Source: Parascedosporium putredinis (lineage: Eukaryota > Ascomycota > Sordariomycetes > Microascales > Microascaceae). Taken from it: a DNA stretch of 64,000 nt. The DNA is taken from assembly GCA_949357655.1 (NCBI GenBank), contig CASHTG010000015.1, positions 3,410,001 through 3,474,000 of the forward strand, written 5' to 3'. The notes below the pieces were generated by a model that was not told the origin of the DNA, made no database searches, and worked only from the letters and a program-made list of their open reading frames with translations. The stretch's first letter is position 1; each line of letters starts with the position of its first letter. This document shows, one piece after another, positions 1 to 10,390 of this stretch. The position numbers and the translations under genes were made by a program.

Positions 1-1938
1 CAACTCTGACGCGAGAGGCATGAGAAACAACACTCAGCAACCATGCTAATAGTCGTGGGTAAAAGAGTGCTGTTCATCCCGCGGCCGCTAAGTCTCTTCT
101 GGGCTTGCGAAACAGGCTTATGCACCGCACTGCACGCGTACCTTTCATGGTTGACACCAAGCCCTACCGGCCCTTTTGGGATGGCTCCAAGGCGGCTTGG
201 CTCGGCCTGTAGCCCCACCCGGTTAGGGTGAGGAGCGGCTCATGGCGGACACGCGGCGGGACTTGAGGGCCTGAATGACGAAGGCGTGTCAACCAGGCGC
301 GGCCTAGAGAACGTGCACACCGCTACGAGATATCCATCTAACAATTTGAGGGCGATTAATGAAGAGCTGGGAATGTGTGATTTCCAAGGCACCAACGATG
401 GCCAAAAACACAGCACAAATAGTAGCAGCTTTGGAAGGTCGAAAAGGCGGCGCTTTATAGAGAGGTAGAAAGAGAGGGAGAAGGAGAGGGACGTAGCATC
501 TAATGCACACATGCTTCTAGAATCAGGATGGGAGGACTAGTTTTTTTTTTTTTCCTTCTTTTCTTTCGCTTCTGGGATGTTGGGCGACTTGGAGTTTAGG
601 CGGCCCATAATAAGTTACATAGACTCGGCATGCTTTTGGTTTTGGGAATGGGAGGTTGATTTAAACAAGCGGAAATATACAACTTTTGACTGGATTGAAA
701 GAATCAACAGAACGAGTGGATTGAACGAACGAAAGAAGCATCAGAGTCCATTTGTCTCACGGAAATTCCATTTCTGAATTCCTATACGTTCCACGGTCGA
801 TGGAGGATATGGACTGTTGATTTGATTTGGCGAGACAGTCAACATTGAACTGACTGCCCCCGCCTTGCCCCAGGACAGCTAAGTCCAGGACCGATGGTCG
901 GGCATTGTGCCTGTGGGGACAAGAGAGGATGTCACCGAAGCGCCAAGGCTACAAACACACCAGAACCGGAATCCAGCCACATTGATCGTCATCGGCCTTG
1001 AAATCGTGAGGTGATCCCTGTCGTGCTGTGCTAACGCCGAACCGCCCCTCCTCAACTCTCCCGCTCATAAACGCCGCCCGTCGCGCAGGGCTCGACAGGT
1101 TTTACCCTCAACAACAATGATTCGCAATCCCACCTCCTTGGGCCAATTCTTTTGAAGTTGGATTTTTTTCCCCCTTTTAATCCCTCGCAACCTGTTGCTT
1201 CCATCGCCCGCGGCGAGGAAGAAGACGAAGACCAGCGTGTCGCCCATCCGCCGCCTTTGAGCCGCTCCCAGTTCTTGCGTTTCAGGATCTGGCATCATCG
1301 TACGAGGAACGCTTGGAGCCTGTTTCGGGCGAGATCCGCGCTGCCCTGGTCGACGACGGGATCGAGCGCGCAATAAAGGGGGACCGAGTGAGACGGAGAG
1401 AGATCTCGAACGATTTTTCTGTTGATTTCTGTTCAAATCGTTTGGTACCGGAATCCCTCCCTGCAACCGAATTTGTTCGTCTGATTCCTCTCCATCCTCC
1501 ACGGCCCTGTCCGACGCTCACCTGCATGTAACCATCCGCTCTGTTCCGGCTAGCATCACTTTGTTGAAACAAACGAATTGTTCTTGTTCTTTTCTCTCCT
1601 TGCCCCCTGTCGGGGCGTCCCAACGACGTATCGAGTCCTTATTAATATGATCGACGAGTCCTCTCGTTTGTGATCTCCGATAGCAACTCTCTCGACACCA
1701 ATTTGATCCTCCGCCAAACCCCTTCTCCCTCTCCTTTCGCGAATAATTCCGCGTGATCGAGAGAAACCTCCTTCATCCTCACTGCTGTTGCGAACATCGG
1801 CGAACCGTCTTCCACTACACGTCGGCTTGTTCGAGTTGCCCCGCGAGGACCTAGGCCCTCTCCGCTTCTTGCCTGAACGGACGATTGCCACTCGACGAGA
1901 CCAGCTTTAAAAGAAAGACCAAAACCAGAAAGCCCATC
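1..1938. other. Intergenic region and upstream leader, no gene seen
   Basis: I see no reading frame here with fungal coding character on either strand; the open frames present are short and compositionally random. A T-rich tract lies near 540-555. From about 1500 to 1938 the plus strand becomes C/T-rich with few purine runs, which is typical of a fungal promoter and transcribed leader, and it leads directly into the start codon of the gene at 1939. No TATA-like element or tRNA was identified. Confidence 0.5.
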
Positions 1939-2859
1939 ATGGCTCCCTCTACCATACCTATAGGCACCTTCAAGCCCGTCTACTCGGATGGCTCCAACGC
2001 CGGATCGACGCCGCTGAAGCGCGATATTTTCCTCAATGTCGGCGGTCCGGCCGACGACACCGCCTCCGAAACGGCCTACTCGGCAGCGACGACGGCGTCG
2101 CGGGCCAGCACCGCCCCGAGCACGGCGGGCAGTGAGACGGGCGGTCGTCGTCGCAGGCGGAGAAAGAGAAAGGCGGCGAGCATGGCCCAGATCGCCAACG
2201 AGAACAGCATGCTGAACAATAATGGCACGCAAAGCGCCAACTTCAAGCCCGGCAACGGAAACCACATCTCCCGGTCGCTGTCTACGCCGGCGCCAGTACC
2301 GAACTTGGGGCCCGCCAACCAGAGGTCCGCGAGGCTGCACATCGGCTTGAACCTCGACGTGGAGCTGGAGCTCAAGGCGAAGCTGCAGGGCGACGTGTGC
2401 CTCACATTACTGTAAGATGTATCCATGCTTTTCTTTTTCTTTACCCTGCCCTTCTTTCATGAACCATGGCCCCCTTACCCCTCGTGTTCCACTGCCCCTC
2501 CACCCTTCCACCCCCGCCCCCTGTTCGAAAAGAAAGACAAAAACGAGCACAGAGCTAACAAGTGGAACTCTATATTTCCAGCGGGTAAAGGGCCGAAAGC
2601 AAGCAGTCCCAACGCCCCTCCCCGCCCTCGACCCGGACGCCAACGGGAACGTGGATAACGAGCTCTTCCATGCCCACATTGGAATTCTCCAGCTCCGCCA
2701 GCGCTGGCACGAGCGTGAAATCTCGCCTTCCTCACCGCCGGCGCCATGTGCGCGCTGGTGTTGGGTGGCTTCCTCTTGGGGATCTTCGCGCCGTACCTGC
2801 TCGCGCTGATGCCGGAGCTGGCGTTTCCGTGGGCCGTTCCCTGGGCGACCGGGCTCTGA
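1939..2859 (+). CDS. Small conserved hypothetical protein with C-terminal membrane segment
   Basis: I do not recognise a named family. The start chosen is the ATG at 1939 in a good context (ATCATGGCTCCC), after a pyrimidine-rich leader. Exon 1 (to 2411) encodes a Ser/Thr/Ala-rich N-terminus, a basic stretch (GGRRRRRRKRKAA) and the ordered segment RLHIGLNLDVELELKAKLQG. A GTAAGA donor follows at 2412 and a TTCCAG acceptor ends at 2581. Read literally, the protein stops at about 158 residues. If one base is missing at the donor (CTG|GTAAGA) and one in the A-run near 2720, exon 2 continues in frame. It then reads a polar linker (DPDANGNVDNELFHAH) and a hydrophobic span (MCALVLGGFLLGIFAPYLLAL), ending at 2859 with about 250 residues in total. 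The two missing bases match the error pattern of this window. The short version is the alternative. Confidence 0.5.
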
Positions 2860-3546
2860 GGCTGGGCTTCGCAAAAATAAGATTGTCAATATATCCGCAA
2901 AACTGTTGCGCGTCTTTGGAACATGAAGATGTGGACAAAACGGCCAGTGGTGGATGGGCCGTTTGTGTATGCAGGGTATTATTCCATGTGTGTTTTTGAG
3001 TTGCGCGAGGGAAAAAAGGGGCAGGTCAAGTTGACATATTTGACATATGTGCACATCCTGGCGATGGTGGCCAGTTGGGTTGATGCACTGCTATTGCGTA
3101 TACGGATCCTTAATGTAATATCACGATTACCTTGGTACCCCCATTATGATCTTCCTGGGGGTGGGTGGTAGGAAAATGAACACGCGAAACGGCGTTCTTG
3201 GCAGCGCGCATCGCGCGGGGGCAAAGCGAACAAAAACAGAAAGATGAGAGGAAGAACGGGACCACGGGACGAGGACATGGAGCATTTGCATCCGCGAGAA
3301 CGAGGCGGCCTGTCTAAAAGCTACAATATCATGTATCAACTCGACTCGTGATGCCATCTCCGAACCATTACAAAAAGTCATTATTTCGCCATTGATCTAC
3401 TATGTTGTTCTTATGTGCCCACACATTTCTTTGTATACCCTTGAATGGTTTTGAAACCTTGTGTATCGTACATTCTGCCTTCCTGTTTGCAAGGCGCAAG
3501 CGAGTAAGCATCGCATGTCTTTTTATTCTTTCTTTTTTTTTCGTAT
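2860..3546. other. Convergent 3' intergenic region
   Basis: This lies between the 3' end of the small membrane-protein gene (+) and the 3' end of PER1 (-). It holds no coding signature. A/T-rich stretches near 3400-3540, including a run of T at about 3530-3540, are consistent with 3' untranslated sequence for both genes. Nothing else is supported. Confidence 0.45.
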
Positions 3547-5067
3547 TCAGTCCTTCAACACGGTTTTAGAGCCACCGAGGTCATCGAGGGCATCGTAGAG
3601 CAGGAACCTAGATGTAGAGGTCAGTGTCCAAGTCTAAAAACAGGAAGGCAACCCGGGGTAAACAAGAGTGGAAGGGGAAAGAGAGACAACCCCCATCCGA
3701 GCAGTCAAACGAAGGGGTGTCTATCACACGAGACGACAGAAGCAACTCACTTGTACCACAGCATAGCGGGCCCAATCGTGCCAAAATGCCAGAGGGCGTG
3801 GGCGTCGAGACTACCCCACAGAGGAGCAAAGTCAAAGAGCTCGAGGCTCATGGCCAAGGTGATCCAGGAGACGACGAGGACGGGCAAGAGGGTCCAGGGG
3901 GCCTTGGACTGCCTGTAGCGGCGAACGGCGTGCCAGCACCACAGCAGGTTCTGGGTGAGGCCGATGACGACGTTGGCGGCCATGTTGTAGGTGTAGTCCC
4001 AGCGGACACCCTTGAGGTAGGCGACGTGGGCGACGTACATGCAGCAGCAGAGCACGGTCCAGGCCTTGAGGATGGACTTGATCTTGCGGGTGGGGCGGTC
4101 GAGGCGAAAGATGCGGATGGGGGTGTAGTAGAAGCCGTAGAGGATGCTGCCGCCGGCGGCGAAGTAGTCCATCTCCTCGGTGAAGCGGAAGTCGCGGGTG
4201 TGGAAGACGGCGCTAAAGATCCAGGCGGCGATGCCGGCGTAGGCGAAGAGCTTGTACCAGCGGAGGAGGCGGTAGGACGGGGGATGGCGGCGCGGAGCTG
4301 GCGGAGGCCCTGGAGGTGGGCCCACATGTTGCCGAGGGAGAAGAGGACGCTCAGGGGCTCCTGCATGCCGAGGGCGCGGATAAAGGGCCATTTTCCGTAG
4401 AATTGGACGACGCGCTGGTCGGTGGCGAGGCGCTGGCCGGTGATGACGTGTTGGCAGGCGTAGTCGCATTCGGCGGGGCAGTCCCAGAGGAGGAGGCGGC
4501 GGTAGGCGGCTAGAGGTGTATGTATGGTTAGCGGATGGGAAAAGGGGGAAGGCAAAGGAAGCTGGTCGGAGGGGGTGAGGAGAGGCTATTCGGGAGGGTT
4601 TGAAGGGGGGCAAGGATTGGGAGCGGTTGGTGGTCGGTGGAGGAAAAGGTCGAGGGAGGTCGAGGGTGGGACGTACGGATATGAATCGGGCGCCTGCTGT
4701 CAGGGGCGCATCTATCTTCTACGCATCTCTAGAGGGGCGGGTTCACGATGGTTAGCTTGTCATGTTCTTTAGGCGGCTTCCCTTGTGAGCTCTCCAATGC
4801 GCCAAGGCCTCCGTCGACAGCTTTCAGTCCCCAAAAGGGGAATAGAAGAGACGAGATATGACAAGGGAGTCGGGGTGACGTCGGCTAAGTCGGCGCGAAA
4901 GATGAAGAAAAGACAGAATAAAGTCTTACCCTGACGCATTCCCGGAACGCGGGCAGCTTATCGCCAGTGGAAGCTTCGGCACCGGTGGCTAGGAAGAGGA
5001 CGAGGAGGGCGAGGGCGGAGACTAACGCGGGACGCCAGACCCAAGCCTTTGGCGAGGTCGACATCAT
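3547..5067 (-). CDS. PER1: Per1/PGAP3-family GPI-anchor lipid remodelling protein
   Basis: Per1-like proteins are ER multi-pass membrane proteins of the CREST hydrolase superfamily, needed to remove an acyl chain from GPI anchors during lipid remodelling. Four exons on the minus strand join in phase: 5067-4930, 4728-4677, 4509-3751 and 3607-3547, giving about 336 residues, the usual family length. The protein starts MMSTSPKAW with a signal peptide ending near ATGAEAS. A Cys-rich luminal part follows (ECVRRCVEDRC; LLLWDCPAECDYACQHV), then KWPFIRALGMQEPLSVLFSLGN and several membrane spans. Conserved residues include SAVFHTRDF and DAHALWHFGTI, the metal-ligand-like His/Asp motifs of the superfamily. 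Exon 3 has one frame break in a run of five G (4279-4283, plus strand); one extra base restores phase exactly. It is divergent from the GH5 gene. Confidence 0.93.
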
Positions 5068-5476
5068 GGCATTTATCCCGTGTTCGGAGGCAAAAGAAAT
5101 GCAGAGCCAAGCCGTGGGGGAGGAGAAGCGGCGATGGGAGATGGAGGGGGTGCGGAAGAAAGGGAAAAAAGCGAGGATGGAAAACAAGACGAAAGGCCCA
5201 CGCCAGCACACGAGGTATGGAGCTTCCACCAACCAGGTCCCCAGAATAATAGATGGGGAAGAAATGGGACAGGGTGATTAGCCTCGTCTGGAGCTTTGTC
5301 TCTAGAGACTGAAATTTGGTCAATGGGGTCGGAAAGAGGTATCCCCCTGTGCTGATCACTAATAATCAAGCCCCATTGAAGACTTCCGACAAATGCAACC
5401 CCAAAGCTGGGGCTGTCAAACGGTCGACCAAGCGAATTGATCATTTCAATTGATCGATTGATTTGATGCCGCCAAG

Positions 5477-5507
5477 CTCGAGGCGTTCGGGAAGACTACG
5501 CCTCGAG
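5477..5507. repeat. Perfect 10-bp inverted repeat (hairpin)
   Basis: CTCGAGGCGT at 5477-5486 is exactly complementary to ACGCCTCGAG at 5498-5507, with an 11-nt loop. It lies about 410 bp upstream of the PER1 start codon, in the divergent promoter. Confidence 0.85.
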
Positions 5508-5579
5508 ATTGACAACTGTACACACACTTGACCTGACTCAGACTTCGAATACGTCAGAAATCAATGGGTCCATCTCTTA

Positions 5580-5654
5580 CTTGGAGATGCACTCGTCCCA
5601 TCAAACATGCTCTTAGGACTACATGTCCATGTAGGCAAGACGCGCATCTCCAAG
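5580..5654. repeat. Nested inverted repeats
   Basis: CTTGGAGATGC at 5580-5590 pairs exactly with GCATCTCCAAG at 5644-5654 (11 bp). Inside lies a second perfect inverted repeat, CTACATG (5620-5626) and CATGTAG (5629-5635), with a 2-nt centre. The whole block sits in the PER1/GH5 divergent intergenic region. Confidence 0.85.
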
Positions 5655-6675
5655 GTTATGCGTTGCGACCGGGCATGCCCATCTCCCTTTGCCTTCATTC
5701 ATTGATGGATTGGATCAAGGTTAGACAGTAATGATAGCCCATGTCCTCAATATGTTCCCAGCATTCTATCCCCTCAGGTGGCTGGCTACCTCAATCCCCC
5801 TAGACAACCGATCGGGCTCTCGCCCATCAACATCAATGATCTACATGTATTGTTCAATGTTGTTTTTCTACCCCGGCCCATCAGCCACCACACCACGGAA
5901 AGGCCCCCAACGCGCGCTAATGCTCCTCCCCGTCGTGCCCCGGTCCTCGGCCATGTCCTTCCGTCCGCCATTTCCCCGGGTTTTCGCGTTGATGCGCCGG
6001 GGTGGACCGCAACGATGAGTTTAAAGGGCCTCGGAAAGGGCTGGCTCGCCCCTCCGAGGCCAAAGTACCACATGCGAAGTATTGCAGGCGAAGAATCTAA
6101 ACAATACTACTTCTCGCGGGCGTGACAGGTGAATAGCAAACCTTCCAAGTGACCTGCATAGGGACAAGTATTCTATTTACCCCATGCATTCCATCAATTT
6201 TCCTGTCTTGGCTGGCCCAGGACCACCAGACCCTTTCGTCCTCTCGCTTTCGGAGTGCCCTGCTCCGCGTTGAAAACTACCGGCGTTTATGAGGGGTGGC
6301 CCAGCCGGGTCAAGTACCCTAGGAACGGGCGCCGGTTTAAATCGAAGAACCGGGCGACGTGATTTGGCCGACACTTTGATTAAACGCTCTCCTCTCGTCA
6401 ATGCACCCTATGTATACTAGGGGAGGAAAGTGGGCTCTTTTCTTTCCCACAGTTCCTTTTGCAGCCACAATAATACCCGTAGGCGTCTGCGATTGACGTC
6501 TTCCATGTTCCTCGGGAACTGTGCAATTTATATTAGTAGACATAGAGAACTCTTTATTGATCGTTGAGATGTCCGCTACATCTCCACGTAGTAGCCCTTC
6601 CCGTAGCGCCGTCCTCCTTCTCTCTAGTCAACCTCCCTGGAACTCGCAAGTAGCGAGGTCGGCTTCCAAGCAAAG

Positions 6676-8112
6676 ATGAAGTTTTCCGCGAGCCTAGCCT
6701 TCACCCTCGCCGCCGCTGCCGCCGCCGTCGCCGCAGCGGACGACGTCGACCTCCGGGACCTGCCCGTCACCCGGGAGGGCACCCACCTCTACCTCAACGG
6801 CACCGAGTGGAAGGCCGTCGGCCCCAACGTATACTGGCTCGCCCTCGACGAGAACGTCGTCCCCCGAGGGCGAGCCGTTCTACGAGCCCAAGAACATCAG
6901 CTACCCCCACCCGGACCGCGTCACCGAGGTCATGCGCATCGTCAAGGCCATGGGCGGTACCATGATTCGCGCCCACACCATCGGCTCCAACACCGGCTCT
7001 CCCTGAGCCTCATGCCCGAGGCCGGCGTGATCAACGAGGATGCCTGGGGTCCCATCGATTGGGCCATTTACCAGGCGAGGCAGCACGGCATCAGGCTCAT
7101 GGTTCCTCTCGTCGACAACTATGTAAGAAGAAAAGAAGAGAAAGAAAACACAAAATTCTCCCATTCTTTCCAGGAGGCGCGGTGTCCATCATGGGGAGAA
7201 GAACCAAGAATGAAAAGAAATAGCTAACCAAATCCCGCAGGACTACTACCACGGCGGCAAGTTCGACTTCCTCCGCTGGGCAGGGCACAACCTCACCCAA
7301 GCCAAAGACGCCACCAACCCCGCCATCATGGCCTTTTACGAGGACCCCGACATCGTCGCCTCCTTCAAGTCCTTCGTCACCGACCTCCTCACCCACCGCA
7401 ACCCCCTCACCAACCTCACCCTCGCCGAGGACCCCACCATCTTCGCCATCGAGTCCGGCAACGAGCTCCTCGGCCCCAAGTGGGGCGACATGAACTGCCC
7501 CGCCGCCTGGGTCCGCGACGTCGCCCGCCACGTCAAGGCCCTCGCCCCCGCCAAGCTCTTCGTCGACGGCACCTACGGCGTCAACGCCACCCACTTCGAC
7601 GTCGACGAGGTCGACATCTTCTCCGACCACTTTTACCCCGTCGACGTCGCCAAGCTCAAGTCCGACATCGCCAAGCTCGAGGACGCCGGCCGGCCCTCTT
7701 CGTCGGCGAGTACGCCTGGACCCCGGCCGCCGATCCCGTCATGGATGACCTCCCCGAGTTCTTCCGCGTCATCGAAGAGAGCGATCGCGTGATTGGCGAT
7801 ACTTTTGGAGCTTGTTCGGGCGCAACATGCCCGATTGCAATGTAAGTCTTGGCAAGCCTATCCGTGTATAAAAAGAAAGGGAATCACAGTTTTACTGACC
7901 CAAACCTCCTTTTTTCCAATCTCATCTAGGACTGGGTCGAGCACGAGGACGGCTTCACCATCAAGTATGGTGACCCTACCAACTCCGAGGCCGTAGACGC
8001 CAGAATCAGGCTCATTAGAAAGCACTTCACCAAGATGAGCCGCGGTGAAGACATAGAGGAGGATGAAGAACTCCCTGTTATCCCCTGCCCACTAGAGGAA
8101 GACGCCGAGTGA
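6676..8112 (+). CDS. Secreted GH5-type glycoside hydrolase, endo-beta-mannanase-like
   Basis: Likely cleaves beta-mannan or a related plant or fungal-wall glycan outside the cell. An N-terminal signal peptide (MKFSASLAFTLAAAAAAVAA) precedes GTHLYLNGTEWKAVGPNVYW, the opening beta-strand of GH5 mannanases. Further landmarks are GGTMIRAHTIGSN, AIESGNELLGP with the presumed acid/base Glu at 7463-7465, and FVGEYAWTP with the presumed nucleophile Glu at 7708-7710. Introns are 7123-7240 and 7842-7929. The C-terminus is a short acidic tail (EDIEEDEEL). About 411 residues, normal for the family. Four frame breaks occur: around the C5 run 6861-6865 (two bases missing or one extra), then CCC at 7001-7003, CCC at 7694-7696 and TTTT at 7803-7806 (one missing each). 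With these, all phases close. The subfamily and substrate are inferred; other GH5 activities are possible. Confidence 0.85.
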
Positions 8113-9010
8113 GGAATCAACGAGACACGACCGGGCCGGTACATTGTAGGCTTGGTGATGAACCTCCCAGTTAGGTCAAGACGTCGGTATAGGCCACAGC
8201 CATGCGATGAAACTGGAACTCTTGCATCTTTTGTTTATCTCTGCCCAAAGCCAGAGGGGACATGGAGAAGAAGAAGAAGAAAAAAGGAAAGACCAACTCG
8301 GGACGCGCAATCTAGCAATCTGAATTTGGAACCCAAAGCAAATAGCGCAATGAATACGATAAGAACAAAAAAATAAAATAAAAACTAAAAACATGACCTG
8401 CCATAACAACATTCATGAAGTCAGTTGGGGAGGGTCAAAAGATGGTCCCGAGGACCACAGATGAGCCAGCGTCCCCTTCCATGATGATGCCTCCATCTTG
8501 CTTTCCTTTCCCTTCATAAAAAAAAAAAAAGAACAAAACTAACAGCCATCCATCAATCAACCAACCCCTGCCAGGGGGTGAAGCTCGCCACAGCCAGAAA
8601 AACACCTCTGCTGATCGATTCAGCGAACCGGTCGCGGCGTCACCGGGCCCGGGGCGTGACTGGGCAGCCTCCTGGCCGCCTTAGCCACGCCCCGACACCA
8701 CTTGATGACGCGCAGCCACCGACCTCTGTCGAACAGAGTCGCCCAGGCGCGTGCCGAGGGCAAGTATCGGGAGGAGTTTGGTAACGCCACTCGGGCGTTC
8801 GACGTGCTTTTACGTCTCAAGCATCCTGGCAAGAGGGTAAAACCGCCTTCGCTAGCATATATATCCATCAACCATAAACGCATAAAGCCACTCTCTCACA
8901 TGAAGTCGTCACTATAGGAAAAGCGCAATGCTGGTTAGCTAAAAATTCACAACGACCACCGTGCGTACCGGCGATATGTTTTGTTGCTCGACTAGTGCAA
9001 AGGGGATGGC
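8113..9010. other. Convergent 3' intergenic region
   Basis: This lies between the ends of the GH5 gene (+) and eIF3j (-). It holds A-rich tracts near 8270-8290, 8370-8385 and 8518-8531, consistent with 3' untranslated and polyadenylation regions. No coding sequence or structured RNA is recognised. Confidence 0.45.
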
Positions 9011-9916
9011 TTACTCTCCAAAGTCGTCTTCGTAGGTGGCAATATCCTCCTTCGGTCGGTTGGCCACGACGGAGACCTTGGTCTTCTGGGCCTTGCTCTT
9101 CTTGCCTCCCTTGTCGGCCGCCTTCTCTTCCCTGAGCTTCTCGTTGCTGAGGGCGGTGAGAGTGCTGGAAATCTTCTTCACTTGGTCGCTAGGAAGATCC
9201 TTGGCGAGTTGCTTGGCGAACTCCTGGAGGAAGAGGGTGTAGTGAGGCTTCTTGGAGTGCGCGCCGATCAGGGGCACGAGTGTGTTGCGGAGAGCCTCGA
9301 ACTGGGTCTTGGTCGTGGGGTTGAAAAGGGGCAGGTTAGCAATGTTGACCGTGTTGTTAGGGTCCTTGGAATCCACGGCGACAGCAGCACCGGCCTTGGT
9401 AGCGGTGCGACCAGCGGGGACGCCGATATCGCCAAAGAGGTCCTCGGCGTGCTTCAAATCAGCCTCCTGCTCGGTGCGTCGAAGGCGGGCACGACGATCG
9501 GTCTCGCTTTCGTCATCAAACTCGTCGGCAGCAGCCAAGGCAGCAGCGCGCTGGGCCTTGAGCTCGGCCACACGTTGGGCCTTGGACTTCTTGTTGGCGG
9601 CAGCCTCGGCATCGGCCTTGGCCTTGGCTTCGGCAGCCTTCTTGACCTTTTCGCGCTCAACTTCGGAATCTTCGGCAGCGTCCCAGTCTTCAAGGACGTC
9701 GCTGTCATCACCCTCTTCGTCGTCGAACTTGTTGGCCCGGCGGGTGGGCGGGAGGAGGAGTCGAGGCACCGCTGCTGGAGGCGTCTTCCTCCTCGTCTAC
9801 ATCAAAGAGAGAGGGTTAGTCGGGGGCACACAAAGTGGGGTGGCCATGAGTGGCCAGAGAAAACGCGCTGTGCGCAGGATAGGACGATGCATACCCCACT
9901 GCTTCCTGGGAGGCAT
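9011..9916 (-). CDS. HCR1: Eukaryotic translation initiation factor 3 subunit j
   Basis: eIF3j is the loosely bound eIF3 subunit. It sits near the 40S decoding site, promotes eIF3-40S association and helps in recycling and 20S rRNA maturation. Exon 1 (9916-9895) encodes MPPRKQW, the family start; a GTATGC intron follows, and exon 2 (9796-9011) begins DEEEDASSSGAST. Characteristic blocks are NKFDDEEGDDSDVLEDWDA, a charged helix (EREKVKKAAEAKAKADAEAA), NLPLFNPTTKTQFEALRNTL and the C-terminal IATYEDDFGE. About 269 residues, as expected. The frame changes once in the C-rich stretch at about 9738-9760. Either one extra or two missing bases explain it, and two missing C in GCCC/ACCC would read PPPAPPRRANKF. 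It is convergent with the GH5 gene. Confidence 0.92.
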
Positions 9917-10370
9917 GATGTCACAATGCGAGTGGTTGGTTGCTTTGATAGATTTTTTGTTTCGCTTTCGAGCGTTTGAGGATTTGAGAGCAGAGAGACC
10001 AGATTGCAGAAATATGCAGACGGGAAAAAAAAAAAAAAAAAGGCCTGTGAAGGGATTGTTGAGTGTAAGGGGAAAGGGGAAGGAGGGAATAAAAAACAAA
10101 GATTGTGGGGTGTTGAGAAGACTTGAGTGATTTGCGATCAGGAGGCAAGGAGTTAAATTGAGCAAGAGCGACACAGTAAGACAAAGGGAGGGGGCAAGAA
10201 TGGCAAAAAGGCGAGAATTTCAGGCTTACACTAGCACCACGTTAGGCGAGAAAAAAATTCCATGGAACCAGCGGGTGCCGAGCGCTGAGAGGGGCGAAGT
10301 GGGATTGGAACATGGAAATTTTAAAATAGCAGGTTTGTGTGATAAAAGCAACAAGATGTGGGAGCAAAGT

Positions 10371-10390
10371 GGGCTGGGCTGGGCTGGGCT
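10371..10390 (+). repeat. GGGCT pentamer tandem repeat
   Basis: Four consecutive GGGCT units. A related GGCTG/GGGCTT-rich patch occurs at about 54565-54590. Confidence 0.8.

Larger units (their letters stand above)
5068..6675. promoter_or_regulatory. Divergent promoter region of PER1 and the GH5 gene
   Basis: About 1.6 kb separates two divergent start codons and has no coding signature, so it should hold both promoters. It contains a cluster of inverted repeats (listed separately) between 5477 and 5654 and repeated AATTGATC-type words near 5440-5465. The sequence immediately upstream of 6676 is mixed, with short CT-rich patches (for example CGTCCTCCTTCTCTCTAGTC near 6610). No specific transcription-factor site is claimed. 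Confidence 0.5.

Noticed and set aside
6676..8112. GH5 gene as a pseudogene
   Set aside because: Despite four frame breaks, all catalytic motifs, introns and codon character are preserved, and similar breaks affect essential genes nearby, so consensus error is more likely.
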